A stretch of 64,000 nt of DNA from Paraburkholderia largidicola (GCF_013426895.1 NZ_AP023175.1:1674001-1738000), one strand, 5' to 3'; shown: positions 1 to 8,630, numbered from the stretch's first letter. The notes: generated from the sequence alone by a model not told the origin. Numbers and translations: made by a program.

Positions 1-52
1 GCCCATGTGGACAGCTTAGACGCGCGCCTTCGCTGCGCCACCGTTTTTGCAC

Positions 53-58
53 TATACT
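53..58 (+). promoter_or_regulatory. Probable -10 element for a leaderless ArsR mRNA
   Basis: TATACT matches the sigma70 -10 consensus at five of six positions and lies 7 bases before the ATG at 66. Transcription would therefore begin at about 65-66, and no Shine-Dalgarno sequence precedes the ATG. No good -35 is seen; TTCGCT at 29-34 is the best candidate. The leaderless reading is an inference from this spacing. Confidence 0.4.
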
Positions 59-65
59 TAGCCTT

Positions 66-434
66 ATGGCTAACTATCATGGCGAAATAAGCGAGGTGTT
101 CCAGGCGCTGTCCGATCCGACCCGTTGCGCGATCGTCGGCATGCTCGGGCGCGGCGCGCAGACCGTCTCGGTGCTGGCCCAGCCGTTCGACATGGCGTTG
201 CCGTCGTTCATGAAACACGTCGCCGTGCTGGAGCACAGCGGTCTGATCCGCACGCGCAAGATCGGCCGCGCGCGCACCTGTGAACTGATGCCCGCGAAGC
301 TGACGGAAGTCGAAACCTGGCTGGCCGCGCAGCGCGCCGCGTGGGAAGCACGATCCGACCGGATGGTCGAATTCGTCGAACAGCTTCATCAAGAGGAGCA
401 AGCTGATGTCAACCCAACCCGTCGAAAGCGCTGA
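66..434 (+). CDS. ArsR-family winged-helix transcriptional regulator
   Basis: A 122-residue protein with the compact layout of ArsR-type repressors: an N-terminal 'FQALSDPTRCAIVGML' helix pair (about residues 11-27), then a winged helix with 'PSFMKHVAVLEHSGLIRTRKIGR' split over residues 46-68. The cysteine-rich metal site of ArsR/SmtB is absent; the single Cys in the first helix suggests a non-metal member. It overlaps the following AHSA1 gene by 29 bases. That pairing is common in bacteria, where the regulator controls its SRPBCC partner. The start has no Shine-Dalgarno site and sits just after a -10-like box. Confidence 0.88.
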   Translation: MANYHGEISEVFQALSDPTRCAIVGMLGRGAQTVSVLAQPFDMALPSFMKHVAVLEHSGLIRTRKIGRARTCELMPAKLTEVETWLAAQRAAWEARSDRMVEFVEQLHQEEQADVNPTRRKR

Positions 435-897
435 CACGAACGATCTCGTCATCACGCGCGTGCTGCGCGCACCGGTTGCTGCGTTGTGGCGCGCGTGGAC
501 CGAACCGGACCTGCTGAAGGAATGGTGGTGCCCGAAGCCCTGGACCACTGAAGTCCGCGCGTTCGATCTGCGGCCGGGCGGCGCCTTCCACACCTTCATG
601 CAAGGTCCCGATGGCGGCACGAGCGACAACCCCGGCTGCTTTCTCGAAGTCGCCCCGCAAGCGCGCATCGTGTTCACGTCGATGCTCACGGCGGGCTGGC
701 GTCCCAACACGCCCTGGCTCGGCTTCACCGCCGACATCGCCATGTCCGGGGAAGGCGAAGGCAGCCGCTACATCGCGCGCGTCATGCATCCCGATGCCGC
801 GACGCGCGACCGGCACGAGCAACTCGGCTTCTTCGACGGCTGGAACACCTGCATCACGCAACTCGACGAATTCGCGCTCACGCTAGGCCGGGCGTAA
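406..897 (+). CDS. SRPBCC / AHSA1-domain protein
   Basis: A 163-residue protein of the START-like SRPBCC fold, in the branch related to the activator of Hsp90 ATPase (AHSA1). Visible hallmarks are the N-terminal 'RVLRAPVAALWRAWTEPDLL', the 'EWWCPKPWTTE' strand and 'FDLRPGGAFHTFMQGPDGG'. These proteins bind small hydrophobic ligands in a deep pocket; the ligand here is unknown. The start codon lies inside the 3' end of the ArsR gene, and an AGAGGAG Shine-Dalgarno sequence within the ArsR gene precedes it, so the two are probably translated from one mRNA. Confidence 0.87.
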   Translation: MSTQPVESADTNDLVITRVLRAPVAALWRAWTEPDLLKEWWCPKPWTTEVRAFDLRPGGAFHTFMQGPDGGTSDNPGCFLEVAPQARIVFTSMLTAGWRPNTPWLGFTADIAMSGEGEGSRYIARVMHPDAATRDRHEQLGFFDGWNTCITQLDEFALTLGRA

Positions 898-1022
898 GCA
901 CCGGCGCGTGAGCGGGCCTCGCGCGCTGAACGTCAAACGGTATCAGTGGCCAGAGGCGCCTTCATCGCGCGGCGGTGCCGGGTGAACGGAGAACGACCGT
1001 ACATCGACGTCTCAGCAGGCGT

Positions 1023-3032
1023 TCAACCCGCCTCGACCATTCCCCACTTCATAGCCGGCCCTCGCGAAGTCTCTTCCGCATATCGCGCGGGCGCGCCCGG
1101 CACCGCGCGAACGCGCGCAGGCGTGCGCGACAAGCGGTACGGCACCTTAAGAATCGGCCAGAATGCGCCGCTCGCATCGCGTGCGACGCTCAGCACGTCC
1201 GCGAGAAAATCGCCGTCTTCGATCAGTTCATCGACACGCGCAACAGGCACCGCGCTGACGCCTGCGTTTGCCAGCGCGGCAACCGCCGAGGCCCGCGACA
1301 GCGACCCGCACCGCTCGCGCCTGGCGCAAGCCGCGAGCGCAGCCACATCGAAACGCTCATCGCTTTCGAGCCACACATGTCCGTCGATGCACGCGACAGC
1401 GATCCCCTCCCATGCGGGATTGCCCGACGCAAACAGCGCGCACCAGGCCGCCACGTCCTGCATCGATATTTCGACGAAGGTCCCGGCCTGCCGCGCGGGA
1501 TCGGCGAGGAGCGCGACGATTGCCAGCAGCGCAGCCTGCCCGCCCAGAATGTCCGCGCCCGATGCGCCGAGCTTCACGGGCTGGCCATTGCCGCGCGTCA
1601 GGTCCATGAGGCCGCCCATCGCCTGGATGACCGTGTCGAACGCGGGCCGCGCCGGGTAGGCAGACGCGATGCCGAAACCCGAGATCGAGCAATAGATCAG
1701 GCGCGGGTTGATCTCGCCAAGCGCCTCGCGTCCGAAACCGAGCTTTGCGAGCGCACCCGGCCGCAGATTCTCCACGAGCACATCGGCATCGGCGAGCAGT
1801 GTGCGCAGATGCGCGCGGTCGGCCGGCTGCTTCAGATCGAGCGCCAAGGTCTGCTTGTCCGTGTTGTTGAGCGCGAAGAAGTAGCTCGTGCCCGCCTGCC
1901 CCGGCGTCCATGCGCGCGCGACCTCGCCGTCGGGCGGCTCGATCTTCACGACGTCCGCGCCCAGCGCCGCCAGATGCTTGCCGACCAGCGGCGCCGTCGT
2001 GTACTGCCCGATCTCGACGACCTTGATACCGGCAAGCGGCCCGGCGTCGCAGGAGCGCACTGTGCTTTCGACGCCTGTACGCGCCGCTAAAGATGCGTCG
2101 TCCGTCAAGCGCGACATGCCGAAGATCGACACCTGCCGATACGTCTCGCCATCGATCCCGCGCGCGTCGATCTGCGCCGCCGCATCCGCGTGCCGCATGC
2201 GGAAGTTCGGCTCGCTGGACAGTCCCGCGACGGACACGATCGGTCCGGCCGCCACGCCAATCTGTTCGCACAGTTGCGAGCATGCGTCCGTCGTCAGCGT
2301 GGACGTCCACGTTTCGATCAGCGCATCGAGTTCATCGACATTCGACACACGCCCTTGCAACGTGTCGAAGCGCGGCTCGTCGAGTTGCGGCACGCGCGCC
2401 GCGCGCTTGATCTTGCGCCACTGCTCTTCGGTGCTGGTGCAAATCAGCACCCAGCCGTCGAGCGTCCGATACGCATTCCACGGCGCGCAAGCTGGATGAC
2501 GATTGCCGACGCGGCCAACCGTCCGTTGCGCGAACGCTGCGGGCAGAAACGTCGTGAGCGCGCTCGCCGCGCAGCCGAACAAGGTCACGTCGATGTTCTG
2601 CGCGATGCCGTGCAGGCGCTTCACGCGTACGGCCGCCGCAATCGACGCGCACGCATACAGCGCCGCCGATATCTCCGTGAACGGCACGCCGATGCGCACC
2701 GGCTCGCCATGCGCAAAGCCCGTCGTGTCCATCAGGCCGCTGATCGCCTGGATCTGCGCATCGGATGCACGCATGCCCGATCGCGCGCCTTGTGGTCCCG
2801 TCGCGGTGATATCGCAAACGATATGCTTGCCCGCTGCCTTCATTTCCGCGATCGCGTTTCGTTCGCTCGCCGTGCTCACGTCCGATGAAACGACGAACAC
2901 GTCATACGCGAAGCCATTCGCTGGCTGCGCCTGCGCAAATGTGACTTGCGCCCCGGCGCGTTCGAGCAGCGTCGCACCGAGCCTCACGGCCTGGCGCGAG
3001 CCCCAGGCCAGAATTTGCACACCGTCCAGCAT
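1023..3032 (-). CDS. CaiB/BaiF family III CoA-transferase, tandem two-domain form
   Basis: A 669-residue protein, nearly twice the usual 380-420 residues of a family III CoA-transferase. The C-terminal half is canonical: 'LAGIKVVEIGQYTTAPLVGKHLAALGADVVKIEPP', 'FFALNNTDKQTLALDLKQ', 'ENLRPGALAKLGFG', 'LIYCSISGFG'. The N-terminal half, beginning 'MLDGVQILAWGSRQAVRLGATLLERAGAQV' (split: LDGVQILAWG and following), looks like a second, diverged copy. The start at 3032 was chosen because GAAGGAG lies 8 bases upstream; an 18-codon extension has no such site. It moves CoA between acids, probably to activate the substrate of this locus. It is divergent from the LysR gene, with a 31-bp element between them. 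The substrate is unknown. Confidence 0.85.
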   Translation of the reverse strand: MLDGVQILAWGSRQAVRLGATLLERAGAQVTFAQAQPANGFAYDVFVVSSDVSTASERNAIAEMKAAGKHIVCDITATGPQGARSGMRASDAQIQAISGLMDTTGFAHGEPVRIGVPFTEISAALYACASIAAAVRVKRLHGIAQNIDVTLFGCAASALTTFLPAAFAQRTVGRVGNRHPACAPWNAYRTLDGWVLICTSTEEQWRKIKRAARVPQLDEPRFDTLQGRVSNVDELDALIETWTSTLTTDACSQLCEQIGVAAGPIVSVAGLSSEPNFRMRHADAAAQIDARGIDGETYRQVSIFGMSRLTDDASLAARTGVESTVRSCDAGPLAGIKVVEIGQYTTAPLVGKHLAALGADVVKIEPPDGEVARAWTPGQAGTSYFFALNNTDKQTLALDLKQPADRAHLRTLLADADVLVENLRPGALAKLGFGREALGEINPRLIYCSISGFGIASAYPARPAFDTVIQAMGGLMDLTRGNGQPVKLGASGADILGGQAALLAIVALLADPARQAGTFVEISMQDVAAWCALFASGNPAWEGIAVACIDGHVWLESDERFDVAALAACARRERCGSLSRASAVAALANAGVSAVPVARVDELIEDGDFLADVLSVARDASGAFWPILKVPYRLSRTPARVRAVPGAPARYAEETSRGPAMKWGMVEAG

Positions 3033-3094
3033 GGTTGTCTCCTTCAGTCCCACCAGTTGCCTTTGAATCAACGATACGGCGCGCAACAGGCGCG

Positions 3095-3125
3095 CTCAAA
3101 CGACATTTGCTGCGCACTCGATTGA
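3095..3125 (+). promoter_or_regulatory. 31-bp conserved element, copy A
   Basis: The element starts CTCAAACGAC, has a 13-base middle containing TGCGC, and ends TCGATTGA. Two more copies with identical 10-13-8 spacing lie at 5763-5793 and 5859-5889. It lies between the divergent CoA-transferase and LysR genes, where an autoregulating LysR protein usually binds. Function is inferred from repetition and position. Confidence 0.6.
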
Positions 3126-3218
3126 GTTTTGCTGACGCCAATGCAACCGCGAATGCGGACGCGCTTCTACGTAGCAATCCCGGCATGCAGCGTGCAAAGC
3201 GCGTGCTACCATTTTTCG

Positions 3219-4133
3219 ATGCGAACCCTTCCGTCACTCAACGCACTGCGCGCCTTCGAGGTCTGTGGCCGCCTGCTCAGCGTGCAGCTCGCCGCGAACG
3301 AACTCAACGTCACGCCCGCGGCTGTCAGCCGGCAGATCAAGCTGCTCGAAGACCAGCTCGGCGTGCTGCTGTTCGAGCGGGGTCATCGCGCGATCGCACT
3401 GACGCCGATGGGCGAGCGCTACCTCGCCGACGTCGTGCGCGGCTTCGAAACGCTGCGCACCGCGACGATCAATCTCACGGAAGCCCGCCGCCGCCGCACG
3501 CTGAAGATTCGCGGCTACACGACGTTCTCGATGAACTGGCTGCTGCCGCGTCTGTCGACGTTTCATCGCGAGCATCCCGATATCGAAGTCAGTCTCACCA
3601 CCTCGCTGCAACCCGTCGACTTCAACACTGAAGACGTCGACGCGGCGATCCGCCTCTCACATGCGCCATCGTCCGATCTCGGTTACGACCGGCTCGTACC
3701 GAACGAACTCGTGCCCGTGTGCAGCCCCGAGTTCCTGCGCGCGCATCCCGATCTCGCCGATGCCACGCCTGAGGCGCTGCGCAACGTGCCCTTGCTGCAT
3801 TCGCTGGCGCGCCGCGAAGACTGGGCCAAGTGGCTCGACGCGGCGGGCGTGCGCGGCGTCAATCCGCTGAGCGGACTCAGCTACGAAAGCTCGATCCTCG
3901 CGTACTTCGCGGCGACGCAAGGCGTGGGCGTTGCGATGGCGCAGCGCGTGCTCGTCGCCGATCAGTTGCGCGACGGCACGCTCGTGATGCCCTTCTCGTT
4001 CGTGCTCGACCAGGGCGCCTACACCTACTACCTGATCTATCCGCGCGAGCATCTGTCGAATGCCGAGTTCGCTGCGTTCCGCAACTGGCTTTTGTCGATT
4101 GGCGAAGCGCCTGACGCGTCTAGCGGCCCTTGA
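3219..4133 (+). CDS. LysR-family regulator, GcvA-like
   Basis: A 304-residue LysR-type regulator. The N-terminal winged helix is 'LPSLNALRAFEVCGRLLSVQ' followed by 'AANELNVTPAAVSRQIKLLE' and 'LGVLLFERGHRAIALT', wording typical of the GcvA branch. Residues from about 90 form the periplasmic-binding-like effector domain. The ATG at 3219 matches the family start; the 30 codons upstream look non-coding and contain the regulatory region. It is divergent from the CoA-transferase gene and ends just 13 bases before the stop of the facing enoyl-CoA hydratase gene, so the two 3' ends overlap slightly. It probably controls the 1.0-8.6 kb locus through the 31-bp elements. Confidence 0.9.
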   Translation: MRTLPSLNALRAFEVCGRLLSVQLAANELNVTPAAVSRQIKLLEDQLGVLLFERGHRAIALTPMGERYLADVVRGFETLRTATINLTEARRRRTLKIRGYTTFSMNWLLPRLSTFHREHPDIEVSLTTSLQPVDFNTEDVDAAIRLSHAPSSDLGYDRLVPNELVPVCSPEFLRAHPDLADATPEALRNVPLLHSLARREDWAKWLDAAGVRGVNPLSGLSYESSILAYFAATQGVGVAMAQRVLVADQLRDGTLVMPFSFVLDQGAYTYYLIYPREHLSNAEFAAFRNWLLSIGEAPDASSGP

Positions 4134-4923
4134 ATTGCGGTTTACGCTTTTCGGCGAAGGCCTTACGCCCTTCCACGCGATCTTCCGAATCGCGCATCGC
4201 GCCCCACGCCAGCTCGGTAAATTCGAGCGCTTGCGCCAACGGCACATTGCTGCTCGTTTCCGCGACCTTCTTGATCATCTGCACGGCAAGCGGACCATTC
4301 GATGCAATCGCGCGCGCGAGCTCGCGCGCCTTGTCCATCAGCGCTTCGGGCTCGACGACATCGGATATCAACCCGATCCGCTCCGCGTATGCCGCGTCGA
4401 TCTTGCAGCCCGTCAGCAGCATCTTCATCGCGATTGCGGAAGGCACCGCTTTTTGCAACGTCTGAATGCCGCATACGGCAGGAATGCTCGCGACGACAGC
4501 TTCGGGCAAACCGAACACCGCCTCCGTCGAGGCGATCCGCAAGTCGCATTGCAGCGCCAGTTCGAGTCCGCCGCCGAGGCAATAGCCGTTGATCGCGCCG
4601 ATGACCGGCTTGAAGAGGCGCAGCGAGGTGAGATCCATCAGGCGCACATAGATGCCTTCGGCGGCAGCGCGGTCGATGGATCGCACGAACGACGAACTAA
4701 AGCTGGTCGAAGGCGGCAGCGTGTTCTTCAGATCCGCGCCGACGCAGAACGACTTGCGGCCTGCGCCCGTCAGCACGATTACGCGCACTTCATCGTCGTC
4801 GCGCGCTTCCGCCAGCGCGGCGCGCAAATCCTTGAGGCTGTCGAGGTCGAGCGCGTTGAGCGCTTCGGGACGGTCCAGGCTCACCGTCGCCACATGGTCC
4901 GACACGCTGTAGTGAATCGTCAT
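4120..4923 (-). CDS. Enoyl-CoA hydratase/isomerase family protein
   Basis: A 267-residue crotonase-fold enzyme, the normal length. It has the oxyanion-hole segment 'GRKSFCVGADL' and the second 'NGYCLGGGLELALQCDLR'. Both catalytic glutamates of true hydratases can be placed: Glu121 (GGGLELAL) and Glu141 (GLPEAVV). It should therefore hydrate a 2-enoyl-CoA. GAGGAG lies upstream of the ATG at 4923. It lies 10 bases downstream of the SDR gene on the same strand, suggesting one operon for a beta-oxidation-like sequence. The natural acyl chain is not evident. Confidence 0.9.
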   Translation of the reverse strand: MTIHYSVSDHVATVSLDRPEALNALDLDSLKDLRAALAEARDDDEVRVIVLTGAGRKSFCVGADLKNTLPPSTSFSSSFVRSIDRAAAEGIYVRLMDLTSLRLFKPVIGAINGYCLGGGLELALQCDLRIASTEAVFGLPEAVVASIPAVCGIQTLQKAVPSAIAMKMLLTGCKIDAAYAERIGLISDVVEPEALMDKARELARAIASNGPLAVQMIKKVAETSSNVPLAQALEFTELAWGAMRDSEDRVEGRKAFAEKRKPQFKGR

Positions 4924-4933
4924 GATGTGCTCC

Positions 4934-5701
4934 TCAAACGCTCGGTGACGACAGCGAACGGCCGCCGCACACATAAAGCGTCTGCCCCGTGATGTACGAC
5001 GCTTCGCGCTGCGCGAAGAACAAGACGGCCTGCGCGATATCGTCGGGCGTGCCGATGCGCTGCACGGGCACCGACTTCTTCAGCCGCTCCTGAAGGTCCG
5101 CATCGAAGGCCTGAAACAACGGCGTATCGACGATGCCCGGCGCAATCGCGTTGACCGTGATGCCCGCGCTTGCCCATTCGAGCGCGAGACTGCGCGTCAG
5201 GCTCACCACGCCGCCCTTCGCCGCCGAATAGTTCGACTGCCCGACACCACCCAACCAGGCGCGCGACGAAATGTTCACGATGCGCCCATAGCGCGCGGCG
5301 CTCATATGCGCGAGCACGGCGCGGCAGCACAGAAACTGCGACTTCAGGTTCACGCCGATCACGGCATCCCAATCGTCGTCGCTCATCTTCGTGATGCGTT
5401 TGTCGCGCACGATGCCCGCGTTGTTCACCAGCACGTCGATCTGACCGAAGCGTTCGACGACAGCCTCGACTGCTTCGTTGACGGACGCGCTATTCGTCAC
5501 ATCGACGGGCAGCGCGATCACATCGGCACCCGCGGCGGCCAGCGTGCTGGCGGCGTGATCGAGCGCCGCGCGGTCGAGATCGAACAGCGCGATGCGGCGC
5601 CCGTTGCGAGCCAGCGCAGCCGCGATGCCGAAGCCGATACCCTTCGCGCCGCCCGTGACGATGGCGACTTCGGCGGCCGGGTTGTGAGGTGATGCGTTCA
5701 T
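4934..5701 (-). CDS. Short-chain dehydrogenase/reductase (SDR), 3-hydroxyacyl-CoA type
   Basis: A 255-residue classical SDR. It has the cofactor motif TGGAKGIG near residue 18, the NNAG motif (LVNNAGIV), a Ser ('VNISSRAW') and the YSAAK catalytic pair, followed by 'VNAIAPGIVDTPL'. It is of the FabG/3-hydroxyacyl-CoA dehydrogenase kind and fits the hydratase just downstream. The ATG at 5701 has GGAGA upstream; the longer frame start at 5734 does not. Divergent from the transporter gene, with two of the 31-bp elements in between. Confidence 0.9.
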   Translation of the reverse strand: MNASPHNPAAEVAIVTGGAKGIGFGIAAALARNGRRIALFDLDRAALDHAASTLAAAGADVIALPVDVTNSASVNEAVEAVVERFGQIDVLVNNAGIVRDKRITKMSDDDWDAVIGVNLKSQFLCCRAVLAHMSAARYGRIVNISSRAWLGGVGQSNYSAAKGGVVSLTRSLALEWASAGITVNAIAPGIVDTPLFQAFDADLQERLKKSVPVQRIGTPDDIAQAVLFFAQREASYITGQTLYVCGGRSLSSPSV

Positions 5702-5762
5702 GACGTGTCTCCATGGAATGAAAAGCCTGTGCATCCCATGCTAGGGCGCACCACACCCCACG

Positions 5763-5793
5763 CTCAAACGACTTTTTTCGCGGCTTCAATTGA
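5763..5793 (+). promoter_or_regulatory. 31-bp conserved element, copy B
   Basis: Begins CTCAAACGAC and ends TCAATTGA with a 13-base T-rich middle. The first ten bases are identical to copy A at 3095. Over 38 bases from this point A and B agree at 28 positions. Probable LysR-protein site upstream of the SDR/hydratase transcript. Confidence 0.6.
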
Positions 5794-5858
5794 CTTTCGC
5801 TCAATCGAAACCGCTCGCGTCCGCGCCTCGGCGGTCTGCGGCTTCGCTGCAAAAAATA

Positions 5859-5889
5859 TCAATCGAAAGCGCAGAAAAAGTCGTTTGCG
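5859..5889 (-). promoter_or_regulatory. 31-bp conserved element, copy C
   Basis: Read on the minus strand it begins CGCAAACGAC, has TTTTTCTGCGCTT in the middle and ends TCGATTGA. It matches copy A in the TGCGC core and in the end, and copy B in the T-run. It is the copy nearest the transporter start at 6007. Confidence 0.6.
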
Positions 5890-6006
5890 CGGCGCATCTG
5901 GCGAAACCTACGATGCGTCCATGTGCCGGATCAAGCGATACGTTCAGCACTTCTCACCTGCGTCGCGCAACCAGCGCGCGCTCACCACAAGAGACACGGA
6001 GACAGC

Positions 6007-7314
6007 ATGGACACCATCCTTCCGGGCGTTGCGCACGAGGAATCCGCGACGCCGCTCACGCGAGCGCAGAGAAAAGCCATCGTGGCGGCGACGCTCGGCA
6101 CGGTCGTCGAATTCACCGACTGGATCATTTACGCGACCTTTGCCGCGCTGTTCTCACGGCACTTCTTTCCCGCGAACAACGACCGCGTATCGCTGCTCTC
6201 CGCATTCGCGGTGTTCGCGGTCGGCTTCGTGATGCGGCCTATCGGCGGCGCGCTGCTCGGCGCGTATGCCGACCGGCACGGCCGCAAGAACGGCCTGGCG
6301 CTGTCGGTCGCATTGATGGCGGGCAGCTCGCTCGTGATCGCCGTGTGTCCCGGCTATGAATCGATTGGCATTGCGGCGCCGCTGATTCTCGTGCTCGCAC
6401 GGCTCATTCAGGGCTTTGCGGCGGGCGGTGAGTTCGGCTCGGCGTCGACGTTCCTGATCGAATCATCCGCGCCTTCGCGGCGCGGCTTCGCGGGCTCGTG
6501 GCAACACTTCGCGGTCAATGCAGGCGTGCTGGTGGCGGCGTTGATCGGCGCGATCCTCACGTCGATGATCGATCATGCGGGCATGGCGAAGTGGGGCTGG
6601 CGCGTTGCCTTCACGATTGCCGGCCTGCTCGGCTTCGTTGCGTTGTGGGTCCGCCTTGCCGTCGCCGAAACCGATGCGTTCAAGAAGAGTGCCGCGACGC
6701 ATCAACGCACGCGTCATCCGTTTCTCGAGATCGTTCGCGAGCATCCTCGCGCCGCGCTGCGCGTGATCGGCATCGCGATGGCGGGCAACCTCTGCATCTA
6801 TCTGTGGCTCGTGCTGTTTCCGACGCTTGCGCATCTGCGCACGGGCCTGCCGCTGCATGACGCGTTCAACGCGAGCGTGATTTCGATCGTCGTCTCGCTG
6901 ATTGCGATTCCGTTTATCGGCAAGTTGTCGGACCGCATTGGCCGCAAGCCCGTATTGCTCGTTTTCGCAGGCGGCTCGGCGCTGTTCGCATGGCCCGCGC
7001 TGCATTTCCTCAGCAACGACTTCTGGAGCGCCACCGCAATCGTCACGATCGGCATGCTGCTTTCATCGGGCTTCGCCGCAACCTGCGCGACGGTGATGGC
7101 CGAGCAGTTCCCGGCGCGAGTGCGTGCGACGGGTGTCGCGCTGCCCTATGCGGTATCGGCGGCGCTGTTCGGCGGGACGCTGCCTTACATCGTCACCGCG
7201 ATGTCGAGTTCCGGTATGTCGCAATACCTGTGGGTCTACGTCGCAGCCGTGTGCACCGTGGGCTTCGTGGTCTATGCACGGATGCCGGAGACGCGCGGGA
7301 AGGTTCTGGATTGA
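6007..7314 (+). CDS. MFS transporter, metabolite:H+ symporter (MHS) type
   Basis: A 435-residue, twelve-helix major facilitator of the MHS group, which imports organic acids with protons. Signature segments are 'GTVVEFTDWIIYATFAALF' in helix 1, 'RPIGGALLGAYADRHGRKNG' in the 2-3 loop and 'RLIQGFAAGGEFGSAS'. The ATG at 6007 follows GGAGA; the frame continues upstream without a Shine-Dalgarno site. It precedes the thiolase by 78 bases and is divergent from the SDR gene. It is probably the importer for the acid degraded by this locus, which is activated by the CoA-transferase. Confidence 0.87.
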   Translation: MDTILPGVAHEESATPLTRAQRKAIVAATLGTVVEFTDWIIYATFAALFSRHFFPANNDRVSLLSAFAVFAVGFVMRPIGGALLGAYADRHGRKNGLALSVALMAGSSLVIAVCPGYESIGIAAPLILVLARLIQGFAAGGEFGSASTFLIESSAPSRRGFAGSWQHFAVNAGVLVAALIGAILTSMIDHAGMAKWGWRVAFTIAGLLGFVALWVRLAVAETDAFKKSAATHQRTRHPFLEIVREHPRAALRVIGIAMAGNLCIYLWLVLFPTLAHLRTGLPLHDAFNASVISIVVSLIAIPFIGKLSDRIGRKPVLLVFAGGSALFAWPALHFLSNDFWSATAIVTIGMLLSSGFAATCATVMAEQFPARVRATGVALPYAVSAALFGGTLPYIVTAMSSSGMSQYLWVYVAAVCTVGFVVYARMPETRGKVLD

Positions 7315-7392
7315 GCGTTACTGAACGTTACTGAGCATTCGGCAGACTCGCTCGTCGTCACAGGTTCTGATGTTCGTTTATTGGAGGCAGCA

Positions 7393-8565
7393 ATGCGCAA
7401 AGTGGTAATCGGCGGCGTCGGCATGACGTCCTTTGGCAAATTCCTGGAGCGGAATCTGAAGTCGCTCGCGGAAGAATCGGTCTCGCTCGCATTGAAGGAT
7501 GCGCGCGTCAGCGTCGACGAGGTCGATCGCGTGTTTTTCGGCAATGCGGCGGCAGGCGTCGTCACCGGTCAGGAAATGATTCGCGCGCAGTCGTCGCTGC
7601 GTAATACGGGGCTCGACGGCAAGCCGATGTTCAACGTCGAGAACGCGTGCGCGTCGGGCAGTTCGGCGTTGAATCTCGCATGGCTTTCCGTTGCTTCGGG
7701 ACAGTCGGAAACGGCGCTCGTGGTCGGTGTCGAAAAGCTCACGCACGAAGACAAGGCGATCTCGTTCGGCGCGTTCGCAAAAGCCGTGGATCTCGAAGAG
7801 CCGCTGCCCGAAGGCGTCACGACGGGAACGGGCTCACTCTTCATGGACCTCTATGCGGCCAAGGCGCGCAAATGGATGGAAAAGACGGGCGCCCAGGCGA
7901 GCGATTTCGCGCGCGTCGTCGTGAAGAGCCGCCGCGCCGGATCGCTGAATCCGCATGCGCAGTTTCGCAACGAGACGAGCGTCGAAGAAGTGCTCGCCAG
8001 CCGGATGGTCAGCGATCCGCTGACGCTCTTCATGTGCTCGTCGATCGGCGACGGCGGCGCGGCTGTGTTCATCTGCTCGGAACAATTCGCGGCGAAGCGC
8101 GACATTCGTCCTGTGTACATCCGCGCGAGTTCGATCGTGTCGGCGAAAGCGGATGGATCGGGCGAACTCGTCGCGGTGCGCGCAGCGAATGCGGCGTATG
8201 AACAGGCGGGCATCGGTCCGTCGGATGTGCATGTGGTCGAATTGCACGACGCCTCCGCGCCTGCCGAACTCATTCACTACGAGAACCTCGGTCTGTGCGC
8301 ACCCGGCGATGCGCCGAAGCTGATTCGTTCCGGCGATACGGATATCGGCGGGCGGATTTCCGTGAATCCGAGCGGCGGCCTGTTGTCGCGCGGTCATCCT
8401 GTCGGCGCGACGGGCGTCGCGCAGATCGTCGAACTGACGCAGCAATTGCGCGGTCAGGCGGGCGCACGGCAACGGCCTGGGGCGAAGGTGGCGCTGGCCG
8501 AGAATAATGGCGGTCAACTGGCGGGGGATTCGGCGGTTGCGCTGGTGACGATTCTGTCGACTTGA
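7393..8565 (+). CDS. Thiolase, SCPx-like acetyl-CoA acetyltransferase
   Basis: A 390-residue thiolase of the sterol-carrier-protein-x branch. The nucleophile Cys86 sits in 'NVENACASGSSALN', with 'ELHDASAPAELIHYENLGLC' and 'SGGLLSRGHPVGATG' supplying the other active-site loops. It would cleave a 3-oxoacyl-CoA with CoA. GGAG lies 6 bases before the ATG at 7393. A TTG upstream at 7381 is rejected because it lies before the Shine-Dalgarno site. It completes the hydratase, dehydrogenase and thiolase set of the locus. Confidence 0.9.
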   Translation: MRKVVIGGVGMTSFGKFLERNLKSLAEESVSLALKDARVSVDEVDRVFFGNAAAGVVTGQEMIRAQSSLRNTGLDGKPMFNVENACASGSSALNLAWLSVASGQSETALVVGVEKLTHEDKAISFGAFAKAVDLEEPLPEGVTTGTGSLFMDLYAAKARKWMEKTGAQASDFARVVVKSRRAGSLNPHAQFRNETSVEEVLASRMVSDPLTLFMCSSIGDGGAAVFICSEQFAAKRDIRPVYIRASSIVSAKADGSGELVAVRAANAAYEQAGIGPSDVHVVELHDASAPAELIHYENLGLCAPGDAPKLIRSGDTDIGGRISVNPSGGLLSRGHPVGATGVAQIVELTQQLRGQAGARQRPGAKVALAENNGGQLAGDSAVALVTILST

Positions 8566-8582
8566 TTGCAGCTTGCTGTACC

Positions 8583-8611
8583 GTCGCGCCGCGTGAAGCA
8601 CGCGGCGCGAC
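8583..8611. terminator. Perfect 12-bp hairpin between convergent genes
   Basis: GTCGCGCCGCGT pairs perfectly with ACGCGGCGCGAC across a 5-base loop (GAAGC). It lies in the 65-base gap between the convergent thiolase and desaturase genes, so it probably terminates both. There is no U-run on either side, so strict intrinsic termination is uncertain. Confidence 0.55.
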
Positions 8612-8630
8612 GTCTGGATACGGCGCAATT

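Larger units (their letters stand above)
5702..6006. promoter_or_regulatory. Divergent promoter region between SDR and MHS transporter genes
   Basis: A 305-base non-coding stretch. It holds two copies of the 31-bp element in opposite orientation, 5763-5793 on the plus strand and 5859-5889 on the minus strand, about 65 bases apart, each facing the centre. The remainder shows no credible ORF or RNA. It is likely the control region for both divergent transcripts. Confidence 0.6.
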
